Part shown: one piece after another, positions 1 through 9,084 of the stretch
How positions within the stretch are numbered: the first letter of the stretch is position 1
Layout of the letters: the number at the start of each line of letters is the position of its first letter
Assembly: GCA_002898015.1 (NCBI GenBank)
Contig: BDTM01000025.1
Span: 1 to 62,443, forward strand
Length of the DNA stretch: 62,443 nucleotides
Origin: a bacterium BMS3Bbin03
GTDB lineage: Bacteria; Zhuqueibacterota; JdFR-76; BMS3Abin05
Direction of reading: 5' to 3'
Position numbers and translations under genes: made by a program
Notes under the pieces: generated by a model
The model's database searches: none
The model's input: the letters and a program-made list of their open reading frames with translations, nothing else
What the model was told of the DNA's origin: nothing

Positions 1-470
1 TTATCCATAGTCAGACACCCTTCTGTTTCTGAAAAATCATATTATCCTGTTCAGTATCTAACGGGGCAAGAATGACCCAATAACAAAATTGATTGTTTCT
101 TCTTTGGACGAAGAATAGAGGAAAAAGCAAACGTCAATTCCTGAGCTTCCTTCCTCAATGTTCTGCCCGCTGTCCTTTCCTCCAAATCCTATTTCAGGTT
201 TTCATTTGAATTTTGAGCTTCATTTGACATCCGGATTTTTGGATTTTAATTTAATTTCACTTTTATTCAGGAATAATCCAATGGCAGCGCAAATCCACGC
301 ATTTCCGGCAATAAATAGTTCATTTCATTTTTGTCCGGAATGATCGCTGCCAATCGTTTAAAAAGTAGGCATTTTCGCGATAAACCAAAAAAGAGATTGA
401 ACCTTGATCGTCATCTGCCCCCACTGCCGCACAGGTTTTCAAAAGGGCAAAATCCACATACTTTTGCCGG
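1..470. other. Left-edge non-coding / degraded region
   Basis: I see no convincing gene here. The sequence is AT-rich with short overlapping open frames on both strands that resemble no family. Around 201-229 there is a low-complexity motif (TCATTTGAATTTTG followed by a second TCATTTGA) that recurs near 58837-58866 in another intergenic region, so it is probably intergenic repeat debris. The right part (about 410-470) may be eroded upstream sequence of the thioredoxin-fold remnant that follows, because a short frame there reads KIHILLPD, loosely like the strand that precedes the CxxC motif in that family. Confidence 0.4.
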
Positions 471-713
471 ATGTTTAGTATGGCCAGAGGGAAGCGAGAG
501 GATTTCACAAGTCCGGCCCCAACATGCTCGTACTGCCCGAAAGCCATGCGTATGGCGCATCAGATGGCAATTGAAAGTGACAAAATGCGCGGCGATATGA
601 TCGAGGCAACTGAATTTCCGCACCTGTCCAATCATTATAATGTTGGCGCAGTGCCCAAGATTGTTATCAATAATGTTGTTGATCTTGAGGGCGCACTGCC
701 GGATACCGTTTAA
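471..713 (+). pseudogene. Remnant of glutaredoxin-like (protein disulfide oxidoreductase) second domain
   Basis: The 80-residue frame contains TCSYCPKAMRMAHQMAIESDK, then EATEFPHLSNHYNVGAVPKIVIN and EGALPD. This is the CxxC helix, the cis-proline loop (VPK) and the final strand typical of the C-terminal thioredoxin fold of bacterial glutaredoxin-like proteins of about 220 residues. The first thioredoxin domain is absent. The strand before CxxC is corrupted, and the frame stops just after the GALP motif, losing the last helix. I therefore read it as a truncated relic of a dithiol oxidoreductase. A short functional thioredoxin of the archaeal MJ0307 type is a less likely alternative, because those retain the terminal helix. 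No clear ribosome binding site precedes the ATG. Confidence 0.6.
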
Positions 714-923
714 TTAGAGAAAATTTTGGAAGCGGAGGGACGAGAAAGGTCCTTTAAATCACAAGTAATATTTGCAAATATCCAAACGATTTCATAAATT
801 TTTGGGTTTATGTGCTCGCTTGCTCAGGAGATTCATATTTTATAAATTTAATACTGCCCTGTTTTGCATTAGTAACAGGTCTCCTGTAGTTACAAAAAAT
901 CTGTAATAAGGAAGGAGTTCATC

Positions 924-2525
924 ATGGCAGAGTTTATTTACATGCCACTTGTTCAGCATGGTAAGGATGAAACAAAGTATCGCTTGCTCACAAAAGATTA
1001 CGTCACTGTTAAAAAGCTCGATGGGCGGGAATTCCTTGAAGTATCTCCGGAAGCACTCAAAGTACTGACTTTTGAAGCTTTTCGGGATATTTCCTTTTGT
1101 CTTCGCTCATCTCATCTTGAACAGGTCGCTGCAATTCTCGATGACCCGGATGCGACGGAAAATGAGCGCTTTGTGGCCACAGCGCTGCTGAAAAACGCCG
1201 TGATTTCTTCCGCGCAAGTGTTACCGTTTTGCCAGGACACCGGTACCGCCATCATTACCGGATTTAAAGGGCAGCAAGTATGGACGGGCGTGGACGACAA
1301 AAAATGGATCACCGAAGGTGTTTTTGATGTGTATCAAAAGTTTAATTTGCGCTACTCACAAATCGCACCGCTGACCATGCTAAAAGAGACAAATACAAAA
1401 AACAATCTGCCGGCGCAAATCAATCTCTATGCCGAAGAGGGCGACGAGTATAATTTTCTCTTCATTGCCAAAGGCGGCGGCTCGGCTAACAAATCTTTTC
1501 TTTACCAGCAATCAAAATCGCTGTTGACCGAGGAAAATCTGCTCAAGTTTATTGACGAAAAAGTGAAGAGTCTGGGAACCGCGGCGTGTCCTCCGTACCA
1601 CATTGCGATTGTTGTTGGCGGCACATCTGCGGAAGAGACGCTGAAAGCGGTGAAATTGGCCTCGGCGAAATACTATGATGACCTGCCCACGGAAGGTAAC
1701 GAATTCGGTTCCGCTTTCCGCGATCTTGAATGGGAGAAAAAAATTCTCAAGTTGGCGCAGGATAGTGGTATTGGCGCTCAATTCGGGGGGAAATATCTGG
1801 CGCTGGATGTTCGGGTTATTCGTATGCCGCGCCATGCAGCAAGCTGTCCCGTCGGTATTGGTGTAAGCTGCAGCGCAGATCGCAATATGAAGGCGAAAAT
1901 TACCCGCGACGGCATCTTCCTGGAAGAGATGGCGCATGAACCCGAGAAATACTTTGAACGCGCTGCAAAACAGGCCGCGCCATCTATGGTGCAAATTGAT
2001 CTTAACAAACCGATGAAAGAAGTGCTGGCAAATATTTCAAAATATCCTGCAGGAAGGCTGCTCAGTCTGACAGGGACACTAATCGTCGCCCGGGATGCAG
2101 CACACCAGCGGCTGCAGGAAATGCTCCGCGAAACCGGCGATTTACCCGATTATTTCAAGAACCATCCTGTTTATTATGCCGGCCCGGCCAAGAAACCGGA
2201 AAACATGCCTTCCGGGAGTTTTGGTCCGACCACAGCACAAAGGATGGATCCTTATGTTGACGAATTTATGAATGCCGGCGGCTCGATGATCATGATTGCC
2301 AAAGGCAACCGCGGCCCGCTGGTCACCGATTCCTGCAAAAAGTACGGCGGCTTTTATCTGGGTTCGCTTGGCGGTCCGGCCGCGCTTTTAGCAAAGGAGA
2401 ATATCAAAAAGATTGAAATCGTCGATTTTGAAGAATTGGGAATGGAGGCGGTGAGAAAGATTACTGTGGAAAACTTTCCTGCCGTAATCATCGTCGACGA
2501 CAAGGGGAACAATATTTACGCCTGA
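924..2525 (+). CDS. Fumarate hydratase, class I ([4Fe-4S], oxygen sensitive)
   Basis: Interconverts fumarate and L-malate in the TCA cycle or its reductive branch, in the cytoplasm. The 533-residue length matches single-chain class I fumarases (FumA/FumB type). The three expected cluster ligands are visible: Cys103 in PFCQDTGTA, Cys222 in [11 protein letters not shown] and Cys308 in [12 protein letters not shown]. The C-terminal half carries the swivelling domain motifs GPTTAQRMD and IMIAKGNRG. The start is supported by AAGGAAGGAG 6-10 bases upstream. The gene stands alone, with a degraded gene upstream and a hairpin terminator downstream, and converges on the minus-strand block. An oxygen-labile enzyme of this class suits an anaerobic or microaerobic host. 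Confidence 0.93.
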   Translation: MAEFIYMPLVQHGKDETKYRLLTKDYVTVKKLDGREFLEVSPEALKVLTFEAFRDISFCLRSSHLEQVAAILDDPDATENERFVATALLKNAVISSAQVLPFCQDTGTAIITGFKGQQVWTGVDDKKWITEGVFDVYQKFNLRYSQIAPLTMLKETNTKNNLPAQINLYAEEGDEYNFLFIAKGGGSANKSFLYQQSKSLLTEENLLKFIDEKVKSLGTAACPPYHIAIVVGGTSAEETLKAVKLASAKYYDDLPTEGNEFGSAFRDLEWEKKILKLAQDSGIGAQFGGKYLALDVRVIRMPRHAASCPVGIGVSCSADRNMKAKITRDGIFLEEMAHEPEKYFERAAKQAAPSMVQIDLNKPMKEVLANISKYPAGRLLSLTGTLIVARDAAHQRLQEMLRETGDLPDYFKNHPVYYAGPAKKPENMPSGSFGPTTAQRMDPYVDEFMNAGGSMIMIAKGNRGPLVTDSCKKYGGFYLGSLGGPAALLAKENIKKIEIVDFEELGMEAVRKITVENFPAVIIVDDKGNNIYA

Positions 2526-2536
2526 TTTCAAACTAA

Positions 2537-2581
2537 AACAGCGTCAGAGATGTTTTTCGATCTTTGGCGCTGTTCCTTTTT
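2537..2581 (+). terminator. Rho-independent terminator after fumarase
   Basis: AACAGCGTCAGAG pairs with CTTTGGCGCTGTT (13 positions, one G-U pair and one mismatch) around a short loop and is followed by CCTTTTTAA. It begins 11 bases after the fumarase stop codon. Confidence 0.75.
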
Positions 2582-2738
2582 AAGCAATATCTTGCTTCCC
2601 GGTTGCTCAGATTTCCACACATGTATTATTGCCCGGGAATACAATGCCTTAATGCGTTGCTGGGAAAACAAAAAGCCTGCACTCCAAATAATATAGATAC
2701 TCGGAGTCCTTGTCGGGACATCCAGGGTCTTTGGTTTA

Positions 2739-4655
2739 TCATTTTATTTTTTCAGCAACCACTTGCCCGGAATGAAACGCTGCGGTAATATTTGCCGGGT
2801 GCCCGGCATCGCCGATAGTATAAAATATTCCATCCCAGTCCTCAAGTTCATGGGATAAACTATCATTGGGCTTCATTCCTGCGGCAATGATAACCGTATC
2901 AAAAGTACCGATCTTTTTTTTCTGCCCTTTCTCTTCAATCAGTGTGCCGTCCTTTTCCATCGTTTTCACCGCCGTTTCGGACATCAGGGTGACATTTTCC
3001 TCTTTCGATAGTCTGGTTAAAAGCATCCTGCGGGTCATCGGTTCCATGTCCCCGGCAATTTCCGGCAGTGGATCCACACCGACAAGAGTTTTGCCGGTTT
3101 CAGCTAAAATAGCCACGGTCTCGAGTCCCACCATTCCCAATCCAATCACAAGAATTCGGTCTCCCCTGACTTTTTTAGTGCGCGCATAAAACTCTATTGA
3201 AGTCAAAACGTGCTGAGCCTCGATATTTTTGATCGGCGGTATGTTTTGCTGCGAACCCGTTGCCACAATGAGAACCTGTGGATTTTCTTTTTTGACAAAG
3301 CCGGCCGTGACTTTAGTGCCGGTGTGAACAGCGACATCCACAGTTTCAATCTGCTTTTTCATACTCGCGAGCGTGCGGGTCATTTGTTTTTTGAAAGGCG
3401 CCACCGGCGCAAAGTTGAACTGTCCGCCAATCTCCTTTTCCTTTTCATAAAGACTGACCTCATGACCTTCTTTGCCCAGATATATAGAAGCAGCAATTCC
3501 GGCAGGGCCTGCTCCCACAACCATAATTTTCTGAGGATGTTTTGTTTTTCTCGGTTGCGGAAATGTAACATCAGGATTGACAATGCACTGAATCTTTTCA
3601 CCCCGTTTAACGGCGCGCAAACATCCTTCCAGGCATCCGCCGCAAAGTACAATTTCATCCTCCCTGCCCGTGGTTGCTTTTTTAGGAAATTCAGAGTCGG
3701 TGATAAGAGGACGTCCCAGAGCGATATAGTCTGCCAGATTCTCGCCCAAAACGTGGTTGATTTTCGGAAGATAACCCATTCTTCCAACGGCAATGAGAGG
3801 TAGTGTCACGCTCGATCTGATTTTTTCCAGCACGTCGAACTGTTTTTCTTCCGGCATGCCCATGTGGTTATAATACCAGGGCGGGTTATCACATGCATTG
3901 CCATAGCCGACGTGAAGTGCGGCAACATCGAAAGATTCGATAAGCTCCAGCAGCGGTCCGATGTTTTCGGGAGAAATTCCATCCTGCACGAATTCACTGC
4001 CGGATATGCGCACAATGACAGGGAAATCATCAGCGTTTTTCAGCACCGACGTCAGGACACTTTTGCCGAATCGTAAACGCTTTTCCAGCGAACCGCCCCA
4101 CTGATCGTTACGTTTGTTTGTTCGTTCAGAAAAGAATTGAGAAACAAGGTATCCGTGGCCGAATTGCACCTCGATGAAATCCGCGCCCGCTTTGACCGCG
4201 CGGTGGGCTGCTTTGCCAAAATCATCAATGATCTCCGGAATTTTTTCCTCCGGGATTTCAGTGCTTTCGGCGCCGTTTGCGGGACACAGCATGGGAGACG
4301 GGGCGACCGGCGCATGGCCAATGACTTTTGGGTTTGCCGCCCGGCCTGCATGGTTAATGTGAACGCCCACAAGCGAACCGTTTTTATGGATGGTTTCTGC
4401 CAGTTTTTTGATTTCATTAATGTGACCGTCTTCGTGAATACAAAGTTGTTTCGGATGTTCTCTCCCGCCGGCGCTAACAGAAGTGGGTTCCAGAATGATT
4501 GCCGCCACACCGCCCTGAGAAATCCTTTCATAAAAGGTGATGCTGTCCTGTGTAACCACTCCGCCGGGCAGTGCCATGGCTGTTTTAACCGGTGCCATAA
4601 AAAAGCGATTTTTCAAATACAGTCCCGACAGTGCTGTTTTGTCTGAAATATGCAT
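2739..4655 (-). CDS. FMN/FAD/[4Fe-4S] oxidoreductase of the OYE - 2,4-dienoyl-CoA/enoate reductase family
   Basis: Predicted NAD(P)H-dependent reductase of activated C=C bonds; the substrate is unknown. At 638 residues it has the full three-part architecture. An Old-Yellow-Enzyme TIM barrel spans about 1-330 (ending GRPLITD). A [4Fe-4S] site follows as C338-x2-C341-x3-C345-x11-C357. The FAD/NAD half begins at MVVGAGPAGIAAS and has a second Rossmann motif at VIGLGMVGLE. The start codon has GAGAGGG upstream inside the end of the preceding methyltransferase-NifX gene, only 3 bases away, so the two are probably co-transcribed. 2-enoate reductase, trimethylamine dehydrogenase-like and NADH oxidase subtypes cannot be separated by eye. 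Confidence 0.9.
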   Translation of the reverse strand: MHISDKTALSGLYLKNRFFMAPVKTAMALPGGVVTQDSITFYERISQGGVAAIILEPTSVSAGGREHPKQLCIHEDGHINEIKKLAETIHKNGSLVGVHINHAGRAANPKVIGHAPVAPSPMLCPANGAESTEIPEEKIPEIIDDFGKAAHRAVKAGADFIEVQFGHGYLVSQFFSERTNKRNDQWGGSLEKRLRFGKSVLTSVLKNADDFPVIVRISGSEFVQDGISPENIGPLLELIESFDVAALHVGYGNACDNPPWYYNHMGMPEEKQFDVLEKIRSSVTLPLIAVGRMGYLPKINHVLGENLADYIALGRPLITDSEFPKKATTGREDEIVLCGGCLEGCLRAVKRGEKIQCIVNPDVTFPQPRKTKHPQKIMVVGAGPAGIAASIYLGKEGHEVSLYEKEKEIGGQFNFAPVAPFKKQMTRTLASMKKQIETVDVAVHTGTKVTAGFVKKENPQVLIVATGSQQNIPPIKNIEAQHVLTSIEFYARTKKVRGDRILVIGLGMVGLETVAILAETGKTLVGVDPLPEIAGDMEPMTRRMLLTRLSKEENVTLMSETAVKTMEKDGTLIEEKGQKKKIGTFDTVIIAAGMKPNDSLSHELEDWDGIFYTIGDAGHPANITAAFHSGQVVAEKIK

Positions 4656-4658
4656 TTT

Positions 4659-5450
4659 TCATCCCTCTCTTATTTTTAAAAGTGCGGTTTTTATCTTGCC
4701 GCTGTCAAAAAAAAGTTTCACGCCTTTATCTCTTAGGCGGGCAATCCCGTTTTTCCCAATTCGTGCGGATAGTATTGCCTGGCAGTCATTGATTTCATCA
4801 TAAACATCAAACGTTTTTTGCGGCTGCAAAGTCTTCGCATAGATATTTGTCCTTTTCTCTATAAGCTGAAAATAGTTCTCCCCCGAACAGGAGTAGATGT
4901 GAAAAAACGGCGCCTGACCGAGCATTTTCGGAAATATGGTTTCATTATCTGCTGTCGGCACGGCGCACAGGAACTCCGGCAGAGTACCGACAATATAAAA
5001 ATGCTCGCTTGTTGTGCCTTTCGAAAGAATTTTTAAATCATGCTTTTCCGTCAGTGCCGTCACATCCGAAAGATGGAAATACTTTTCCGGAACGCCTGTG
5101 TGCGTTCCAAATTTCCAGTCCACAATGATAAATCGCCCATGCCAGGCAAGCGTCTTTTTTATTTTTTCAAAAAATCTGTCCGGATCATAAAAATGGTGAA
5201 AAGAGATCACAGTATAGATTAAGCCGAAGCGTCTGTTCAGGGAATCGATATCTTCCGCACGGGTTGCTATAAAAGCAATATTTCCCTCTTCCCGTTCGGA
5301 AATATAGGGATCGACCCCGACCGCCGAAGCGTTATGCTTTTGTGCTAACCGGCGCAATAATTCACCACTTCCGGAACCGACCTCGAGAATATGGTCACAC
5401 TTACGGCAGGTTTCTTTTTCAAGTTTTAATAAAAGTTCGTGGGCATCCAT
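4659..5450 (-). CDS. SAM methyltransferase fused to a NifX/NifB-like (DIMCBS) domain
   Basis: Two domains are joined in 263 residues. Residues about 1-150 form a class I SAM-dependent methyltransferase, with motif I at ILEVGSGSGELLRRL, a VGVDPY acidic loop and a VISFHHFYDP post-motif. Residues about 160-263 start CAVPTADNETIFPKMLGQ and continue APFFHIYSC to GIARLRDKGVKLFFDSG, the fold of dinitrogenase iron-molybdenum cofactor biosynthesis (NifX/NafY) domains. The two halves occur as separate neighbouring genes at 5741-6762, which supports a real fusion. The link to metal-cofactor carriage is known for the family; the substrate methylated is unknown. It sits 3 bases upstream of the flavoenzyme gene. 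There is no sign of nitrogenase in the window. Confidence 0.75.
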   Translation of the reverse strand: MDAHELLLKLEKETCRKCDHILEVGSGSGELLRRLAQKHNASAVGVDPYISEREEGNIAFIATRAEDIDSLNRRFGLIYTVISFHHFYDPDRFFEKIKKTLAWHGRFIIVDWKFGTHTGVPEKYFHLSDVTALTEKHDLKILSKGTTSEHFYIVGTLPEFLCAVPTADNETIFPKMLGQAPFFHIYSCSGENYFQLIEKRTNIYAKTLQPQKTFDVYDEINDCQAILSARIGKNGIARLRDKGVKLFFDSGKIKTALLKIREG

Positions 5451-5740
5451 AAGCTGTTTGATTGTGAAAGTTAAATTTATTGTACTCGTTCACCACCTCA
5501 GCAAGTCCTTCTTTTAATCTCAGAATATAGGTTCAAGATTTACGATTTTAGAAGTATTTCTGATTTTCTGATTTATGTTTCTAAACTGGATTCCTTCACA
5601 AGTCAAAAATCGTTAATCCTTGTTCGTAAGTCAATCTTTTAAATAGAAAATGGAGATCGAAGTGAAATAGTACAATCTATTTATCCCTTTGGCGCTGAAT
5701 CCATATAATATCAACTTGTTTTTTCTATAATTAAACTCTT

Positions 5741-6385
5741 TCATTTGTAAGCTATGAGCAGCCGAATGGTATCCATGAAATAAAGCCTCTCCTCGAAATT
5801 ATCAAAACCTTGTTCCCGCAATCTGCTCTTCCAGTCCATGGTAATGTACTCAAAAGCGAGCGGACACTCTACTTTTTTAAAGCCGATGCGGAACCAAAAA
5901 GGTTTCGAGTCCGGATCGAACTCATTAAAATCAAAAATAACGAGTTGGCCGCCATCCTTTAATGCGCGGCGGGCGTTTGCAAGGATCCGATTTCTTTTTT
6001 CGTCCGGGAAACCATGGAAAACAAAAGAGAGAAAAACCTTTTCAAATTCATTTTGATAGGGGAGAGGCTTATCAATTCTTTTTTTCTCCACATTAATATT
6101 CGGGTACGCAGCACATTTCTTGTTAAACTGGGAGATCATCTCATCACCAATGTCGAGTCCAAGAATCCGCCCGCGCCGCTCGAGGAATTCGGCCATCAGG
6201 CAGCTATTTTTTCCTGTACCGCAGCCCAGGTCGAGAATGGCATCATCGGGTTGAATGTTCATTGCCGCGATGGCGTTTTTGAGCATGCGACCATATTTTC
6301 TGAAACTGCCCAACTGCAGCAGGAAATCATAATGCTTTGCTTCAAAGCCCTTCACTTCAACTTTGGATTCGATCATTTCGTCCAC
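5741..6385 (-). CDS. Class I SAM-dependent methyltransferase (UbiE/ArsM-like)
   Basis: A 214-residue cytoplasmic methyltransferase. The SAM-binding motif ILDLGCGTGKNSCLMAEFL is followed by the acidic strand ILGLDIGDEMI, then VFLSFVFHGFPDEKR and GGQLVIFDFNEFDP. It has a short helical N-terminus and no membrane segment. The start overlaps the end of the upstream NifX-like gene by 13 bases, implying translational coupling. The pairing of a methyltransferase with a NifX-like protein repeats the domain pair fused in the next gene downstream. The substrate is not evident; small molecules (quinone, metalloid) are typical for the superfamily. Confidence 0.8.
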   Translation of the reverse strand: MDEMIESKVEVKGFEAKHYDFLLQLGSFRKYGRMLKNAIAAMNIQPDDAILDLGCGTGKNSCLMAEFLERRGRILGLDIGDEMISQFNKKCAAYPNINVEKKRIDKPLPYQNEFEKVFLSFVFHGFPDEKRNRILANARRALKDGGQLVIFDFNEFDPDSKPFWFRIGFKKVECPLAFEYITMDWKSRLREQGFDNFEERLYFMDTIRLLIAYK

Positions 6386-6762
6386 CTCATCGAACAGGGT
6401 AAAAGGCTGCTGCTTGCCGTATCGAAAAATTGATAACCCTCATCTTTGCCTTCCAAAAATTTGGCAACAGCCTGATCAATTTCCTCTGTTGTTGTGATAA
6501 TACAGTCGATATTTTTTTCAGCAATTTTCATCATGGATTTTTTCCCCATGCTGCGTCCCATAAAAATGCCGCAGTCGCTCAAAAGTTCGACAATATCATG
6601 GGCTTCTCCATGGTGATTTTGTTCCAGGTTTCGCGGGTTTTCACGCAGTTCTTCGGTTTTCATTTCGCCATTAAGCACCTCAAAAACGAGGTAAAACCTG
6701 CTTTCCCCGAAATGACCTTTGCGAATTGTTTTTTTGTCATCGCTTCCAACGGCGATTTTCAT
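6373..6762 (-). CDS. NifX/NifB-like dinitrogenase Fe-Mo cofactor biosynthesis family protein
   Basis: 129 residues beginning MKIAVGSDDKKTIRKGHFGES, then FYLVFEVLNGE, an ENPRN segment, HGEAHDIVELLSDCGIFMGRSMG and DCIITTTEEIDQAV. This is the small alpha/beta domain that binds iron-molybdenum or related metal clusters in NifX and NafY, and occurs widely in anaerobes without nitrogenase. AAGGAG precedes the ATG. It overlaps the downstream methyltransferase gene. One of three NifX-type domains in the window (the others are the C-terminus of 4659-5450 and 20179-20568). The role as a metal or cluster carrier is inferred from the family only. Confidence 0.8.
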   Translation of the reverse strand: MKIAVGSDDKKTIRKGHFGESRFYLVFEVLNGEMKTEELRENPRNLEQNHHGEAHDIVELLSDCGIFMGRSMGKKSMMKIAEKNIDCIITTTEEIDQAVAKFLEGKDEGYQFFDTASSSLLPCSMRWTK

Positions 6763-6854
6763 GTTTCGAGCTCCTTTTTCTTTGGATTAAAATTATATTA
6801 CTATTTATTTTCGTTTTATTAGATGCAGCTCGCGCCGAATTGTTTCTAAGAAAA

Positions 6855-8144
6855 TTATATTTCATTTATGTAATTTGCTACGACACATACGGCTTCTTTT
6901 CGCCTGGGTTCACATAATTTTATGGAAAGCCAAAGGCTAATCAAAAGCATAAAAAGACTGCTCAGAAATAAAATATGAAAACTGAAATAATCCGCAATTA
7001 AACCGCCGAAAAGCGGGTAAAAATAAACGGGAAACATGAATGTGCCCTGAATACTTAAAAAAAGCGGACGAAGTTGCTCTGTACTTAATTCCATGATATA
7101 ATTGTTAAAGCCAATTCCGGCGCCATTGAGAAAGATTCCGGAAAAGATAAAGACAAAAAGATAAAGGATAAAAGATTTTGAAAAAACGGCAAACAAAACA
7201 GCCAGGAGGGCGCAAATAATAGACAGCCTGATGACCAGAACATTTCCACGCTGATCGGATAACTTTGCCCAGAGAAAATTTGATAGGACTCCGCCGCCCA
7301 TTTGCGCCATGACAAAGTAGCCGACCCATGCTGTTGGGAAATGCAGCGTTTCTTTAGCATTAAGAACGAAAAACGGCAGAGCAAGCATCAGAGATTGGCT
7401 GAAAATAAGAATAAGAAGCAGATGAAAAAGCGGTGGAAAATCTTTCAGATAGTGAATGATGGTTGGCAGATTAATACTATTGTTTTCCGCAGCGGTTTTT
7501 TCAACTCTTGATTCAGGTTCCTTGAATAAGGATAATGCGACATATCCGAACGTGAGCACGGCAAAAGTAACAAGGAAAAGATAGCCATAGTTTTGTGGAA
7601 AGCTGAGCGACGGAAGGCTCAGAATAATGCGCACCAGCAGTCCTGCGCCAATTGCAGCAATTCCGCCCCAAAACTGGCGCATGCCGAAAAAACTGCCGCG
7701 CCGCTCTGCGAAAATGGCTTTGGCAATCATGTTGAAAAACGGTACATTGGCTACGCCGCCGGCAAAGGAAAAAATGAAAAGAAAAAATACAAATGACGCC
7801 AGGATGAGATGGGGAGAGTGATGTCCCCCAATAAATGTGACCATTGCCAAAAGACCCCAGGCCAGCCAGCGCACCCAGATTGCCACGAGCAATATGGGCT
7901 TACCCCTGGAGAGGTTCTGCACTTTATTGGCAACAAAGAACTGCGGCAGGGCAGAACCCGTTTTTATGATGCTGATTAAAAACCCGATGACAACTTTAGA
8001 ACTGGTAAAGGAACGCAAAAAAAGCGGCAGGACAGAAAAGGGTTCACTGAACGCCATTCCGAATGAGAAGATGATGCCGTGAAGCACACCCATGGTAAAG
8101 TTCCAGCGGTAATTTGGTGGGTATTTGTGTGTGTTTTTTTGCAT
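6855..8144 (-). CDS. MFS transporter
   Basis: A 429-residue integral membrane protein with about twelve hydrophobic segments, starting with FTMGVLHGIIFSFGMAFSEPF. Charged loops follow helix 2 (NKVQNLSRGKP) and helix 8 (WAKLSDQRGNVLVIR), the latter resembling the duplicated MFS loop motif. The substrate cannot be inferred. GAAGGA precedes the ATG. The start lies 7 bases from the stop of the upstream radical SAM gene, so it belongs to the 9.7-6.8 kb minus-strand run. Confidence 0.8.
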   Translation of the reverse strand: MQKNTHKYPPNYRWNFTMGVLHGIIFSFGMAFSEPFSVLPLFLRSFTSSKVVIGFLISIIKTGSALPQFFVANKVQNLSRGKPILLVAIWVRWLAWGLLAMVTFIGGHHSPHLILASFVFFLFIFSFAGGVANVPFFNMIAKAIFAERRGSFFGMRQFWGGIAAIGAGLLVRIILSLPSLSFPQNYGYLFLVTFAVLTFGYVALSLFKEPESRVEKTAAENNSINLPTIIHYLKDFPPLFHLLLILIFSQSLMLALPFFVLNAKETLHFPTAWVGYFVMAQMGGGVLSNFLWAKLSDQRGNVLVIRLSIICALLAVLFAVFSKSFILYLFVFIFSGIFLNGAGIGFNNYIMELSTEQLRPLFLSIQGTFMFPVYFYPLFGGLIADYFSFHILFLSSLFMLLISLWLSIKLCEPRRKEAVCVVANYINEI

Positions 8145-8151
8145 ATCCTTC

Positions 8152-9084
8152 TCATATAATTTGGTAGAAAAAGCCTCTTTCCTGTTTCACCACTTTTATT
8201 TTTCCGTCGGCTTCCAGGACATCCAGGTATTTGTTGATTTCGTTGATGTGCAGCCCCAGAATTTCCTGCAAATCTTGCAAGGTGCAGGGACGACGGGCAA
8301 TGGTTTCCAGAATTGCAGACTCGACATCGTCCCGGAAAGATGTGATCTCCTTTCGCACCGGTGCTTTCGCAATGATCTCGGCGTTGGCAAATCCCCAAAA
8401 GTCGATGATGCGTTTTAATTCTTCCTCTGTAGCAGTGCGAATTGTGTTTACAGTACCCGGCCGGTCCAGCGTATTGAGCTGAATTAGCTCCGGTGCGATT
8501 CGTTTAATTGCATTTTTTAGTGCGGTCAGTTCCTCTTCGGTATCGTTTATCGTGGGAACAATGAAAACCTCAAGCCATATCCGGCCGCGATACTCCCGGC
8601 GCAAATGAATCAACCCGGAGATGATTTCATTCAGATCCAATTTTGGATGCGGGCGATTGATTTTATGAAAGGCCGATGGTGTTGCTGCATCTAGTGAAGG
8701 AATAATCACATCCGCCTGGAGAACCTGAGCACGGACATTTTTCTGATAGAACAATGTTCCGTTGGACAGGATCGCTGTGGCATAGTTTTGCGGCTGATCT
8801 TTGATGAATTTCAAAACATCGCCGATCCGGAAGTTCAATGTCGGTTCACCCGATCCTGAAAAAGTAATGTAATCCGGTTTCGGATGATGCGCAAAATAAT
8901 GCGTCAATTCTTTTTTAACATCCTGAAATGGTACATATTCTTTACGTTCCAGTGTCAATTTCGTTGTCCGGCCGCATTCGCCATAAATGCAATTCAGGGT
9001 GCATGTTTTCATGGGAATTAAATCAATGCCCAATGAAATACCAAGGCGCCGTGAAGGCACCGGGCCAAAGAGATATTTATACAA
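8152..9084 (-). CDS. Radical SAM protein with an altered cluster motif
   Basis: 310 residues. The N-terminus FGPVPSRRLGISLGIDLIP followed by KTCTLNC is characteristic of the COG0731-like radical SAM group. Next come ITFSGSGEPTLN (GGE-like SAM-binding segment) and, at the C-terminus, a winged-helix-like stretch (RRPCTLQDLQEILGLHINEINKYLDVLEADGKI). The usual CxxxCxYC motif here reads C28-T-L-N-C32-I-Y-G35-E-C37: the third cysteine is glycine (codon GGC) and a cysteine follows two residues later. Either Cys37 ligates the cluster (CX3CX4C) or activity is lost. The start is TTG with GGAG 8 bases upstream, overlapping the preceding methyltransferase gene by 8 bases. Confidence 0.85.
   Translation of the reverse strand: MYKYLFGPVPSRRLGISLGIDLIPMKTCTLNCIYGECGRTTKLTLERKEYVPFQDVKKELTHYFAHHPKPDYITFSGSGEPTLNFRIGDVLKFIKDQPQNYATAILSNGTLFYQKNVRAQVLQADVIIPSLDAATPSAFHKINRPHPKLDLNEIISGLIHLRREYRGRIWLEVFIVPTINDTEEELTALKNAIKRIAPELIQLNTLDRPGTVNTIRTATEEELKRIIDFWGFANAEIIAKAPVRKEITSFRDDVESAILETIARRPCTLQDLQEILGLHINEINKYLDVLEADGKIKVVKQERGFFYQII

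Noticed and set aside
1512..1994. 160-codon minus-strand open frame
   Set aside because: Antisense to the fumarase gene, no recognisable domain.
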